A stretch of 64,000 bases of DNA, taken from positions 186,001 to 250,000 of the forward strand of contig JAVJRK010000009.1 of assembly GCA_040218445.1 (NCBI GenBank), in the 5' to 3' direction. Each line of letters opens with the position of its first letter. The stretch's first letter is position 1. Both the position numbers and the translations under genes were made by a program. This document shows positions 39,915 through 48,695 of this stretch, piece by piece. Below the pieces are notes generated by a model. The model was not told where the DNA came from. It did not search any database and saw nothing but the letters and a program-made list of their open reading frames with translations. The stretch comes from UBA1479 sp040218445. GTDB lineage: Bacteria; Pseudomonadota; Alphaproteobacteria; Rhodospirillales; Casp-alpha2.

Positions 39915-41711
39915 ATGATCACGGCCAATACAATCCTGACGCAGAGCGGGCCAGGGAACCACGCGCCGGAGATTGCAGCGCGTTTTCTGACCTGGGCCCG
40001 CGATGAGGCACAATTCGCCTTTCAGCCGATCATCGATCCGTACTCCGGCGCCCTTTACGGTGTCGAAGCCCTGATGCGGGGCCATCAGGATTTGGACCTG
40101 CTGTCGATCAACGCTTTTTTCGACCAGAGCCACCACATGGGAATCCTGCAACAGGTCGAAGTTCTGTTACGGGCGCGGGCAATGAGGTTGTTCGCCGATC
40201 TTGATCTGGGGCCGTCGATCCGGGTGTTCCTGAACATCGATAACCGCGTTTTGAAAACCGACGACCACCGCGTTGCCGATACGGTCGAGGCCGCACGCAC
40301 GGCCGGACTGGATCCATCCTGTGTCAGTTTGGAAATTTCCGAACGCCACGAGTTCGACCGCAACGGTCCCGGTACGGAAACCTTGGCGACCATCTATCGG
40401 CGCGAACATTTCCGTGTTGCAATCGACGATTTCGGCACCGGTTTCTCGGGATTGAAGCTGCTATACGAACAACACCCGGATTACATCAAGATCGACAGGT
40501 TCTTCATTTCGGGGATCGAGCAAGACCGCCTGAAGAAATTGTTCGTTTCGCAAATTATCGCCCTGGCCCAGACGATCGGCATTGCCGTCATTGCCGAAGG
40601 CGTCGAAACGGAACGGGAATTGCTGGTCTGCAAGGAAATGGGCTGCAATCTTATCCAGGGTTACTTCGTGGAAAAACCGCTACTGTCTGGGAACGGCATC
40701 AGCCGGGTCTACGCCCCGGCACGCGATTTACGAAAAGGCGAGACGGACCGTCGCTTCATCGACCAGGAACTCACCACCCCGCCGCCGATCCGCAGCCGGT
40801 CCACCCTGACGGAAATCTTCGAACATTTCCGAACCTATAAAGACATGACCCTGTTCCCCGTTATCGACAACATGGATGAACCGCTTGGCGTCATCCACGA
40901 GGAAGACCTGAAGGATTTCACCTATTCCCGCTATGGGAAGGACCTTCTCGCCAATGTTTCCTACAAACGCCATCTGAACGAATTCATCCGCCCCTGCCCG
41001 GTTGCAGACATCCACGACAATGCCGAACGGGTGTTGGAGAAATATTCCTTGTCCGCCAGCAAGGAAGGGATCATCGTCGTCGAAAACCTGCGCTACATCG
41101 GATTTCTCACGGCCTCTTCACTGCTTCAGGTCGTCAATGAAAAACACCTGGCCATGGCGCGCGATGCCAACCCGCTGTCCAAACTGCCCGGGAATCACAT
41201 GGTCATCGAATATGTCACGGACGCCGTAAACAACGGCGCGAGTGAATCCGTGATCGCCTACTTCGACTTCGATAATTTCAAACCGTTCAACGACACCTAT
41301 GGGTTTCGCCAAGGCGACCGTGCGATTTTGTTGTTTGCCGAATTATTGAAAAAGTTCTTCATCGCCGAAGGTGCGTTTCTCGGCCATATCGGCGGGGACG
41401 ACTTTTTCGTCGGATGGCACGGGACGGCACCGGATCAAATTCGTCAAGGCATCACCAAACTGCGCGATACTTTCAAGCATCAGGTTGAAACCTTTTACGA
41501 CAAGGACGCCCGCGACGCCGGCGGCATTATCGCCAAGGACCGCAACGGCTTGGAACGCAGCTATCCGCTGCTGTCCGTTTCCATCGCCGTTATTCATTTG
41601 AAACCGGGCCGCGGCGAAGTCACCGCCGATGATTTATCGCAGCAGATTGCGCTGTTGAAGAAGGAAGCGAAGAAAGCCGCCGACGGCATCGCCGAAGGGG
41701 CGGTCAGCTGA
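39915..41711 (+). CDS. EAL-CBS-GGDEF cyclic-di-GMP protein
   Basis: A 598-residue protein with an inverted domain order. The EAL domain (about 20-265) has the signature EAL at 51-53, LNID, LEISER, DDFGTGFSG, YIKID, AEGVE and IQGYFVEKP, so phosphodiesterase residues look complete. A CBS pair spans about 290-420 (LFPVIDNMDEPLGVI, GIIVVENLRYIGFLT). The GGDEF domain (440-585) has GGDDF at 493-497 and YFDFDNFKPFND; the substitution in the motif leaves cyclase activity uncertain. It probably degrades c-di-GMP with ligand control by the CBS unit. No neighbour gives the pathway. Confidence 0.85.
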   Translation: MITANTILTQSGPGNHAPEIAARFLTWARDEAQFAFQPIIDPYSGALYGVEALMRGHQDLDLLSINAFFDQSHHMGILQQVEVLLRARAMRLFADLDLGPSIRVFLNIDNRVLKTDDHRVADTVEAARTAGLDPSCVSLEISERHEFDRNGPGTETLATIYRREHFRVAIDDFGTGFSGLKLLYEQHPDYIKIDRFFISGIEQDRLKKLFVSQIIALAQTIGIAVIAEGVETERELLVCKEMGCNLIQGYFVEKPLLSGNGISRVYAPARDLRKGETDRRFIDQELTTPPPIRSRSTLTEIFEHFRTYKDMTLFPVIDNMDEPLGVIHEEDLKDFTYSRYGKDLLANVSYKRHLNEFIRPCPVADIHDNAERVLEKYSLSASKEGIIVVENLRYIGFLTASSLLQVVNEKHLAMARDANPLSKLPGNHMVIEYVTDAVNNGASESVIAYFDFDNFKPFNDTYGFRQGDRAILLFAELLKKFFIAEGAFLGHIGGDDFFVGWHGTAPDQIRQGITKLRDTFKHQVETFYDKDARDAGGIIAKDRNGLERSYPLLSVSIAVIHLKPGRGEVTADDLSQQIALLKKEAKKAADGIAEGAVS

Positions 41712-41721
41712 TCCGCGCAGC

Positions 41722-43572
41722 CTACCCGCCGCGCACGGCGACGTAAGAGCCGGGCGCGTCCTCGATCGGTTTGAGCTTGCCGTCACCGGGCGTGCGGGCC
41801 GGAACCTGCCCCCCCGATTTCTTGGCAATCCATTTCTGCCAATCGGGCCACCACGACCCTTCATGGCGCTGCGCCCCTTCAAACCAGGCATCCGGGTTCT
41901 GGGGCGTTTTGGCATTGGTCCAGTAACAGTACTTTTCCGCCGCCGGCGGATTGATCACGCCCGCGATATGGCCAGAGGCCGAAAGCACGAAGCGAACCGG
42001 GCCCGAATAAATCTGTGTTGCCGCATAGGTCGATTTCCAGGGGGCGATGTGGTCGTCATGGGTCGACAGCATGTAAACCGGCGTCTTGATCTTCGAAAGA
42101 TCAATGGGCGTGCCCGCCAGGGTAATCGCCCCCGGTTCCACCAATTTGTTTTCCAGATACATCTTGCGCAGGTACAGCCCATGCATCATGGCGGGCATGC
42201 GGGTGTTGTCCGAATTCCAGTACAGCAGGTCGAACGCCATGGGCTCGCGCCCCAACAGGTAATTATTCACCACGAACGACCAGATCAGGTCGTTGTCGCG
42301 CATCATGTTGAATACCTGGCTCATGTAGCTGCCTTCCAGGTACCCCTTGTCCGCCATGTGGTCTTCCATCAGCTTCAGTTGTTCATCATCGATGAACACG
42401 CCCAGTTCACCCGGCTCGGAGAAATCCGTCATGGTGGTGAAGAAGGTTGCGGACGCGACCCGCCCCGCATCCTTTTCACCGTCGCCCTTGGCCGCCATAT
42501 GGGCCAGGGTCGCGGCGGTCAGCGTGCCGCCGATGCAATAGCCGATGATGTTGACGCTGTCTTCGCCCGTGGCATCCCGGATTGCATCCATGGCGGCAAG
42601 CGGGCCGTCCAACATGTAGTCGTCGAAGGATTCCTGGGCCATGCGTTCATCGGGGTTGACCCAGGAAATCACGAACACCGTATGGCCCTGATCGACCGCC
42701 CATTTGATGAACGAGTTCTTGGGCTGCAGGTCCAGGATGTAGAACTTGTTGATCCAGGGCGGGACAATCAGAAGCGGCCGGCGGGCGACCTTTTCCGTGG
42801 TCGGCGCGTATTGGATCAATTGGATCAAATCGTTCTGAAACACCACCTTGCCCGGGCTGACGGCGATATTCTCGCCCAGCCGAAACGCGGTGTCGTCGGT
42901 CATGGTGATGCGAAGCTCGCCTTCACCCCGTTCCAGATCGGCCAGCAGATGATCCAGCCCTTTGACCAGATTGTCGCCCTTGGTTTCCAGCGTGCGCTGG
43001 ATGACCTTGGGGTTGGTCGCCGCGAAATTGGTCGGCGACAGCGCATTGACCCATTGGCGGGTGTAGAAATTCACTTTTGCCCGGGTTTTCGGGTCCAGCC
43101 CGTCCGTATCGCTGACGGCCTGCTGTATCCAATTGGCGGTCAGCAGGTAGGATTGCTTGAGCGTGTCGAACACGACGTTTTCGGACCAGGTTTCATCCTT
43201 GAACCGTTTATCGTCCTTGGCGGGTTCGGCAACCGCCCGGGTCTCTTCCCCGCCCAGGCGCTTGGACGCCTGTTCGAACAAATCCGCATAGCCCTGCCAC
43301 AATTTCGATTGGGCATCCGCCAGTTTCCCCGGATCGGCCAGCATGGCGGCCCCCAGTTCGAAAAACGCCTTACCGACGACCAGGGGGTCTGGAATCTGAA
43401 AGCCCTGCTGTTCGGCCTTGCGCGCCCAGAACTGCTGCATGATGCGCTGGCAGCGCTCGTTGAGCACCTGCGCCGCCTGCTGGGCTTGTTCCGGATCGGG
43501 AAAGGGTGAGGATGCTTGGCTCTGCCGTGGCGAGGTATCTTCGGGCGGCGGGCTGGATTTGGACTTGGGCAT
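41722..43572 (-). CDS. phaC: Class I polyhydroxyalkanoate synthase
   Basis: A 616-residue PHA synthase. The lipase-like box GYCIGG has the nucleophile C346; the other catalytic residues are in STHDDHIAP (Asp) and ASGHIAG (His). The N-terminal domain (about 30-230) and conserved VPPWINKFYILDL are typical of class I. It polymerises hydroxyacyl-CoA into storage polyester. No phaA/B or phasin gene lies adjacent. Confidence 0.95.
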   Translation of the reverse strand: MPKSKSSPPPEDTSPRQSQASSPFPDPEQAQQAAQVLNERCQRIMQQFWARKAEQQGFQIPDPLVVGKAFFELGAAMLADPGKLADAQSKLWQGYADLFEQASKRLGGEETRAVAEPAKDDKRFKDETWSENVVFDTLKQSYLLTANWIQQAVSDTDGLDPKTRAKVNFYTRQWVNALSPTNFAATNPKVIQRTLETKGDNLVKGLDHLLADLERGEGELRITMTDDTAFRLGENIAVSPGKVVFQNDLIQLIQYAPTTEKVARRPLLIVPPWINKFYILDLQPKNSFIKWAVDQGHTVFVISWVNPDERMAQESFDDYMLDGPLAAMDAIRDATGEDSVNIIGYCIGGTLTAATLAHMAAKGDGEKDAGRVASATFFTTMTDFSEPGELGVFIDDEQLKLMEDHMADKGYLEGSYMSQVFNMMRDNDLIWSFVVNNYLLGREPMAFDLLYWNSDNTRMPAMMHGLYLRKMYLENKLVEPGAITLAGTPIDLSKIKTPVYMLSTHDDHIAPWKSTYAATQIYSGPVRFVLSASGHIAGVINPPAAEKYCYWTNAKTPQNPDAWFEGAQRHEGSWWPDWQKWIAKKSGGQVPARTPGDGKLKPIEDAPGSYVAVRGG

Positions 43573-43727
43573 GCGGCCATGCTCCGGCTGTGGGTGGCGG
43601 CGTCAGAACAAGTGTATCGTCCTTTATGTGCCGACACCACGGGCTGGTCCCGCTATTTCAACAAGATTGGGCGCTTTTCCGAAAGGCCCGCGCCCGCTAA
43701 AAGCAATCGGGGGACAACGGAGGACCC

Positions 43728-45125
43728 ATGCCTGCATCCGCGCACAATATGACGCTTGCCAAATGGACGGCCCTGGCCGTGTTTTCCCTGGCACTTGTGC
43801 TGCTTGTCGCCCCGGCACCGGAAGGCTGGGAACCACAGGTCCTGCGCGGTGCAGCCCTGGTGGTCTTTGCCATGGGATTCTTCGCGACGGGTGTCTTGCC
43901 CGAATTCGTGACCGGTCTGGCGTTTTTCGCCGTCGCCTCCCTGATCGCCGTGGCGCCCGCCGAGGTCATCTTCGCCGGCTGGTCTTCGACCGCCCTGTGG
44001 CTGACCTTCGGCGGTTTGATCGTCGGCATCGCCGTCACCCGCACGGGCCTGGGCGGGCGGCTGGCCGCGCGCCTGACGGGCCTATTCGGCGAAACCTACC
44101 GTGCACAGGTCGCCGCCATGGTTCTGGTCGGTGTGGCCTTGTCGTTCTTGATGCCGTCCACCATGGGGCGCGTCATTTTGCTGGTGCCGATCGCGCTGGC
44201 GCTGGCTGACCGGCTGGGTTTCGGCGAAGGACGCAAGGGCCGATACGGCCTGGTCATGGCCGTCGCCTGCGGCACCTGGATGCCGGCCGTGGCCATTTTG
44301 CCCGCGAATGTGCCCAACATGGTTTTGGCCGGCACGGCGGAAACCCTTTACGGCATGCATTTCACCTACGGGTCCTATCTTCTTTTGCATTTTCCGATCA
44401 CCGGCATTCTTAAGGCCGTCGCCATCTATTTCGTCGTGCTGGCGCTGTTTCCCGACCGCGCCGACAACGTCCCCGCAGCCAACCGTGGCGCCACGCCTAT
44501 GAACCGCGACGAAAAGGTCCTTGCCTGGGTTCTGGCCGCAACCCTGACGCTATGGGCGTTGGATTTCTGGCATGGCATCTCGCCCGCCTGGATCGCGCTT
44601 TCCGCCGGCGTCATCTGCCTGCTGCCAAGGGTCGATCTTGTATCCAAGGACGACTTCCTGACCCGCTTCAACACGGCCTCGATCATTTACATCGCCGCGG
44701 TCCTGTCGGTCGCCGCGATCATCGTGGATTCAGGCGTCGGGCGTGAACTGGCATCCCGTATCCTGCCGCTGCTGCCGCTCGATCCCGCAACACCGGCAAC
44801 CAACTTCGCGACCCTGATCGGCCTGGGTGCCGTGACGGGCGTACTGGCCACGGCACCCAGCGTGCCCGCCGTCCTGCCGCCCTTCGCCCAGGATCTGGCC
44901 ACGGCGACCGGCTTTCCCGTTTTGTCCGTGCTGATGACCTATGTGCTGGGTTATTCGACCATGTTCCTGCCCTATCAAGTGCCACCCCTGGTGGTCGCCT
45001 TGCAGCTGGGTGGAGTCAGCCTGCGCACCGCCGGTGTGTTCACCCTGGTGCTGGCGGCATTGACCATCGTTTTCCTTCTGCCGCTGTCCTATTTCTGGTG
45101 GCAAATTCTGGGATATCTACCATGA
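43728..45125 (+). CDS. SLC13/DASS-family anion transporter
   Basis: A 465-residue membrane protein with about 11-12 spans. Signatures include VALSFLMPSTMGRVILLVPI and the second repeat TGVLATAPSVPAVLPPF, with NVPNMVL in the first repeat. The family moves dicarboxylates, citrate or sulfate with sodium. ATG 43728 has GGAGG directly upstream. Its stop overlaps the next start (ATGA), coupling it to the GDCCVxC protein. Confidence 0.82.
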   Translation: MPASAHNMTLAKWTALAVFSLALVLLVAPAPEGWEPQVLRGAALVVFAMGFFATGVLPEFVTGLAFFAVASLIAVAPAEVIFAGWSSTALWLTFGGLIVGIAVTRTGLGGRLAARLTGLFGETYRAQVAAMVLVGVALSFLMPSTMGRVILLVPIALALADRLGFGEGRKGRYGLVMAVACGTWMPAVAILPANVPNMVLAGTAETLYGMHFTYGSYLLLHFPITGILKAVAIYFVVLALFPDRADNVPAANRGATPMNRDEKVLAWVLAATLTLWALDFWHGISPAWIALSAGVICLLPRVDLVSKDDFLTRFNTASIIYIAAVLSVAAIIVDSGVGRELASRILPLLPLDPATPATNFATLIGLGAVTGVLATAPSVPAVLPPFAQDLATATGFPVLSVLMTYVLGYSTMFLPYQVPPLVVALQLGGVSLRTAGVFTLVLAALTIVFLLPLSYFWWQILGYLP

Positions 45126-45346
45126 CCGAGGGACCCCAAATCACCCTGATCTCGACAGTCACATGCCCGGTCTGCGGTCAGACCGCCACGGAACGCATGC
45201 CGACGGACCAATGCGTTTACTATTACGAATGCATGGAATGTGGATCGCTGCTGAAGCCGGAACCCGGCGACTGCTGCGTGTTCTGCTCGTTCGGCTCTGT
45301 TCCCTGCCCGCCGGTCCAGCTCAAAGCCGCGGCGAATCCGGAATGA
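45122..45346 (+). CDS. GDCCVxC-domain small metal-binding protein
   Basis: A 74-residue protein with CPVCGQ near the N-terminus, ECMECGSLLKPEPGDCCVFC and then SVPCPP. The GDCCVxC motif defines a small family whose other members may carry selenocysteine; here all positions are Cys. It probably binds a soft metal or takes part in thiol chemistry. Overlapping stops and starts tie it to the SLC13 transporter before it and the MFS transporter after it. Confidence 0.82.
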   Translation: MTEGPQITLISTVTCPVCGQTATERMPTDQCVYYYECMECGSLLKPEPGDCCVFCSFGSVPCPPVQLKAAANPE

Positions 45347-46590
45347 CCGCCGAACAAACCGAAACCAGCCCGGTCTGGCGCCTGATCGCGACGCTCTGTG
45401 CCGCCCAGGTCATGGTGCAGATCGGCGCCTTTTTTTGGCCGGCCCTGTTGCCGCGCATGATCCCGCTGTGGGATCTGACCAATACCGAAGCCGGCTGGAT
45501 CACCGCCATATTCTACGGCGCCTATATGGTGTCCGTGCCGGTTCTGGTGACCTTGACTGATCGGGTCGACCCCAAACGTATCTATCTGTTCGGCGTGGGC
45601 GCGACCGTGGTCGGGCATTTGATGTTCGGCCTTCTGGCTGACGGGTTTTGGTCGGCGCTGGCAACCCGGGCCTTCACGGGCATGGGCTGGGCCGGGACCT
45701 ATATGACCGGCCTGAAACTTCTGGCCGACCGGGTCGATGCCAAGACCATGTCACGCGCGACCGCCGGCCACGCGGCCAGCATCGGCGTTTCGGGGGCGCT
45801 GTCGTTCGCCGTGGGGGACCTGATCACCGGTCATTTCGGCTGGCAAACGGCTTTTCTGTTCGCCTCCGTCAGTGCCGCTTTGGCCTGGGTGTTGATCGCC
45901 GTTGTCATTCCCCGGCGGGAAACGTTGCCGGATACCGGGGGTGCGCGCCCGGCCCTGTTCGATTTCCGGCCGGTTCTAAAAAACCGCTCTGCCATGGCCT
46001 ATGCCTTTGCCTATGGCATGCATACCCTGGAAATGAGCGCCCTGCGTGGCTGGGCCGTTGCCTTTTTGGGCTACGTCGCGGCGGTCCACGGCGTTGAAAG
46101 CGACCTGTTTTCGCCCGCAGCCCTGGTCACCGTGCTGGCCTTGCTGGGCACCTTCGCCAGTGTAACCGGCAACGAAGCCGCCATTCGGTTCGGCCGCCGC
46201 CGCCTGATCCAGACAGCCCTCATGGCGTCGATCGCACTTGCCCTTCTGACCGGGTTTTTCGGCCCCCTGTCCTATGCCCTGGCGACCGCTCTTATCTTCG
46301 CCTACGGCTTCGTGATCTGGATGGATTCGTCGTCACTGACCGCCGGTACGGCCGGCACGGCGGAACCGTCCCGCCGGGGGGCGACGCTCGCCGTTCATTC
46401 CATGTTGGGATATGCGGGCGGGTTCGTCGGCCCGTTGCTGATCGGGATTATCCTCGACCTCGCCGGCGGCATGTCCAGGATCAATTGGGGATTGGCCTTC
46501 GCCGCCGTCGCCGCCTGCATGCTGATCGCGCTGATCGTGTTCTGGAAAATCCGCCCGGACGAGTTGGCGGGCGACCGATCAAAGGGATAA
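45343..46590 (+). CDS. MFS transporter
   Basis: A 415-residue protein with about twelve spans. MFS loops are seen as TLTDRVDPKRIYLFG and IRFGRRRLIQTAL. ATG 45343 overlaps the GDCCVxC gene stop (ATGA) and is chosen over a 60-residue longer frame. The three-gene unit SLC13 - GDCCVxC - MFS suggests uptake and export of a common substrate, not identifiable here. Confidence 0.8.
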   Translation: MTAEQTETSPVWRLIATLCAAQVMVQIGAFFWPALLPRMIPLWDLTNTEAGWITAIFYGAYMVSVPVLVTLTDRVDPKRIYLFGVGATVVGHLMFGLLADGFWSALATRAFTGMGWAGTYMTGLKLLADRVDAKTMSRATAGHAASIGVSGALSFAVGDLITGHFGWQTAFLFASVSAALAWVLIAVVIPRRETLPDTGGARPALFDFRPVLKNRSAMAYAFAYGMHTLEMSALRGWAVAFLGYVAAVHGVESDLFSPAALVTVLALLGTFASVTGNEAAIRFGRRRLIQTALMASIALALLTGFFGPLSYALATALIFAYGFVIWMDSSSLTAGTAGTAEPSRRGATLAVHSMLGYAGGFVGPLLIGIILDLAGGMSRINWGLAFAAVAACMLIALIVFWKIRPDELAGDRSKG

Positions 46591-46611
46591 GCACCGGTCA
46601 TCAATACCGCG

Positions 46612-47019
46612 TCACACACCGCCGGGCCGGGCGTCCTCTTCGGTCGAGCGGTATTTGAACTGCAGGCCGACGGCCATGCCCTTAAGCGGCACCATGATCC
46701 CAAGGGTCAATACCGTGCCGAGGGGAACCCATAGCAGCAGGTGAACCCAGACGGGCGGCTCGTAAATGATTTCAAGCCCCAGGGCCAGGCCGACCACGAT
46801 CCCACCGATAATCAGCAACACCGGAACCACGGGCCCATCACCCGTGTCATGGCCCCGGAAGCTCATGCCGCAGGAATCGCAGGTATCCGCGATCTTGAGA
46901 TAGCCCTTGAACAGACGCCCCGCCCCGCAACGTGGGCAGCGCCCACGCATGCCGTTCATGATCGGGCTGCCCCCGGACTGCGGGTCGGCCGGGGGATCAA
47001 GGGGCGATCTGTCATTCAT
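46612..47019 (-). CDS. DUF983 membrane protein
   Basis: A 135-residue protein. A zinc-ribbon-like head (CPRCGAGRLFKGYLKIADTC, then DSCG) is followed by two membrane spans (VVPVLLIIGGIVVGLALGLE, HLLLWVPLGTVLTLGIMV). DUF983 genes commonly accompany cytochrome oxidase clusters in Alphaproteobacteria. Role in oxidase assembly is inferred only from that context. Confidence 0.85.
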   Translation of the reverse strand: MNDRSPLDPPADPQSGGSPIMNGMRGRCPRCGAGRLFKGYLKIADTCDSCGMSFRGHDTGDGPVVPVLLIIGGIVVGLALGLEIIYEPPVWVHLLLWVPLGTVLTLGIMVPLKGMAVGLQFKYRSTEEDARPGGV

Positions 47020-47104
47020 GGCGGGTTCCTATTTTACATTTTCTGCGCGTGAAATAAACATAGGCCGCCGCAGCAATGTTTGCCAGAAGCCGCTGCCAAC
47101 AGGG

Positions 47105-47137
47105 CAAAAGAAAACGCCCTCCCGAAGGAGGGCGTTT
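47105..47137 (-). terminator. Intrinsic terminator after coxC
   Basis: The stem AAACGCCCTCC / GGAGGGCGTTT (11 base pairs, CGAA tetraloop on the plus strand) is followed on the minus strand by TTTTCTTTTG. It ends the coxB-coxA-ctaG-coxC unit. Confidence 0.85.
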
Positions 47138-47164
47138 CCCGAAACCAAAGGTTTTGACGTCAGC

Positions 47165-47977
47165 CTAGAGAAGCTGGGTCGCGTTGCCCTTGCCCCACCA
47201 GTAAATGGCGACGAACAGGAACAGCCAGACGACGTCAACGAAGTGCCAGTACCAGGCGGCCGCTTCGAAACCGATATGCTTTTCCGCCAGGAAATGCCCC
47301 TTGGAAGCCCGCAAGTAGCAGACGATCAGGAAGGTCGTCCCGACGATCACGTGGAAACCGTGGAAGCCGGTCGCCAGATAGAAGGTCGACGGATAGATGC
47401 CGTCCTTCAGGCCGAACGCGGCATGCATGTATTCATAAGCCTGGAAGCCCGTGAAGATCATGCCCAGAACGACTGTATAGCCCAGCCACTTGGCGGCCAT
47501 CTTGTTGTCGCCGTGACGGATCGCATGGTGGGCGACGGTCACCGTGGCGCCCGAGGTCAGCAGGATCAGGGTGTTCAGGAACGGAATATTCCAGGGATTG
47601 AAGGGAACGACGCCTTCGGGCGGCCAAGGCACGGTCGCGACGTTCGACAGGAACGGCACGCTGGCATGGAAGAAGGCCCAGAAGAAGGCGAAGAAGAACA
47701 TCACTTCGGAGGCGATGAACAGCAGCATGCCCACGCGCAGACCGTGACTAACCGTGTCCGTGTGGTACTTACGGCTCAGGCTTTCGGCGATCACATCCTT
47801 CCACCAACCGTAAAAGGTATAGAACATGGTCACGAAACCGGCCGCCATAACAAACCAGGGGCCGCCATGCATGAACCAGATGCTGCCGCAGGCCGTTATC
47901 AGGGCCGCCACCGATCCCACCAGGGGCCACTTCGAGGGCTCCACCATGTGGAAGGGATGATTACCGCCACTCGCCAT
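47165..47977 (-). CDS. coxC: Cytochrome c oxidase subunit III
   Basis: A 270-residue membrane protein with seven spans. Typical sequence: HPFHMVEPSKWP at the N-terminus, GMLLFIASEVMFFFAFFWAF, a GFHGFHV motif and the end WYWHFVDVVWLFLF. It completes the aa3 oxidase core with subunits I and II. Followed by a terminator. Confidence 0.96.
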   Translation of the reverse strand: MASGGNHPFHMVEPSKWPLVGSVAALITACGSIWFMHGGPWFVMAAGFVTMFYTFYGWWKDVIAESLSRKYHTDTVSHGLRVGMLLFIASEVMFFFAFFWAFFHASVPFLSNVATVPWPPEGVVPFNPWNIPFLNTLILLTSGATVTVAHHAIRHGDNKMAAKWLGYTVVLGMIFTGFQAYEYMHAAFGLKDGIYPSTFYLATGFHGFHVIVGTTFLIVCYLRASKGHFLAEKHIGFEAAAWYWHFVDVVWLFLFVAIYWWGKGNATQLL

Positions 47978-48047
47978 TATTCTTTACTCCCTTTGGTCGT
48001 TCGCTTGAAGGAACCGGAGTTCCCTCAATTCCAGTCAAATAAACAAA

Positions 48048-48659
48048 TCAGCCGCCCGGACGCGCGTCACCCCCGGCGACGGCGCTGGTCTTCTGAAGGT
48101 CGGGGGCGGCATCTTCCGCCCGATGAAACGTGTAGGACAGCACAATGTCGCGCACATCCTTGGTATTGGGGTCCGTGAACAGTTCCGGATCGATATAGAA
48201 CTGCACCGGCATGTCCATCCGCTGTCCCGGCTGAAGCGTCTGCTCGGTAAAGCAGAAACAGTCGATCTTGGTGAAATAGATCCCCACTTTGTACGGCGTG
48301 ACGTTGAAACTGGCCGTGCCCGTAACCGGGCGGCTGTCATTGTTTTGCGCCGAATAGAACGCCAGGGTCTGTTCACCCGGATGGACGGTGACCGAGCGTT
48401 GCTCGGGCTGGAACTGCCAGTTCAAATCCCGGGCGACATTGGCATCGAAGGTAACCGTGACGGTCTTGCCCGCGATTTCCTTTGGCACGTCGGGGTTGGC
48501 CTGGGTGCCGACCTGGGTCGTGCCGCCGTAACCGGTAACCTGACAGAACAACTGGTAAAGCGGAACCGCGGCATAGGACAGGCCGACCATGCCGCCCGCC
48601 AGCCCGAACAGCACGAAGGCTGTCCGCCGGTTGCGGGAAATGCGTGGTTGCCGTGACAC
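48048..48659 (-). CDS. ctaG: CtaG/Cox11 copper chaperone
   Basis: A 203-residue protein with one N-terminal span (TAFVLFGLAGGMVGLSYAAV) and a periplasmic immunoglobulin-like domain. The copper-binding motif CFCF occurs in KIDCFCFTEQTL, and YIDPEL is conserved. It delivers CuB to subunit I. It starts at GTG 48659, between coxA and coxC. Confidence 0.95.
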   Translation of the reverse strand: MSRQPRISRNRRTAFVLFGLAGGMVGLSYAAVPLYQLFCQVTGYGGTTQVGTQANPDVPKEIAGKTVTVTFDANVARDLNWQFQPEQRSVTVHPGEQTLAFYSAQNNDSRPVTGTASFNVTPYKVGIYFTKIDCFCFTEQTLQPGQRMDMPVQFYIDPELFTDPNTKDVRDIVLSYTFHRAEDAAPDLQKTSAVAGGDARPGG

Positions 48660-48695
48660 CGTTGCGGTCCTCTTTACCAGTCTCTGCGCCGTGCC

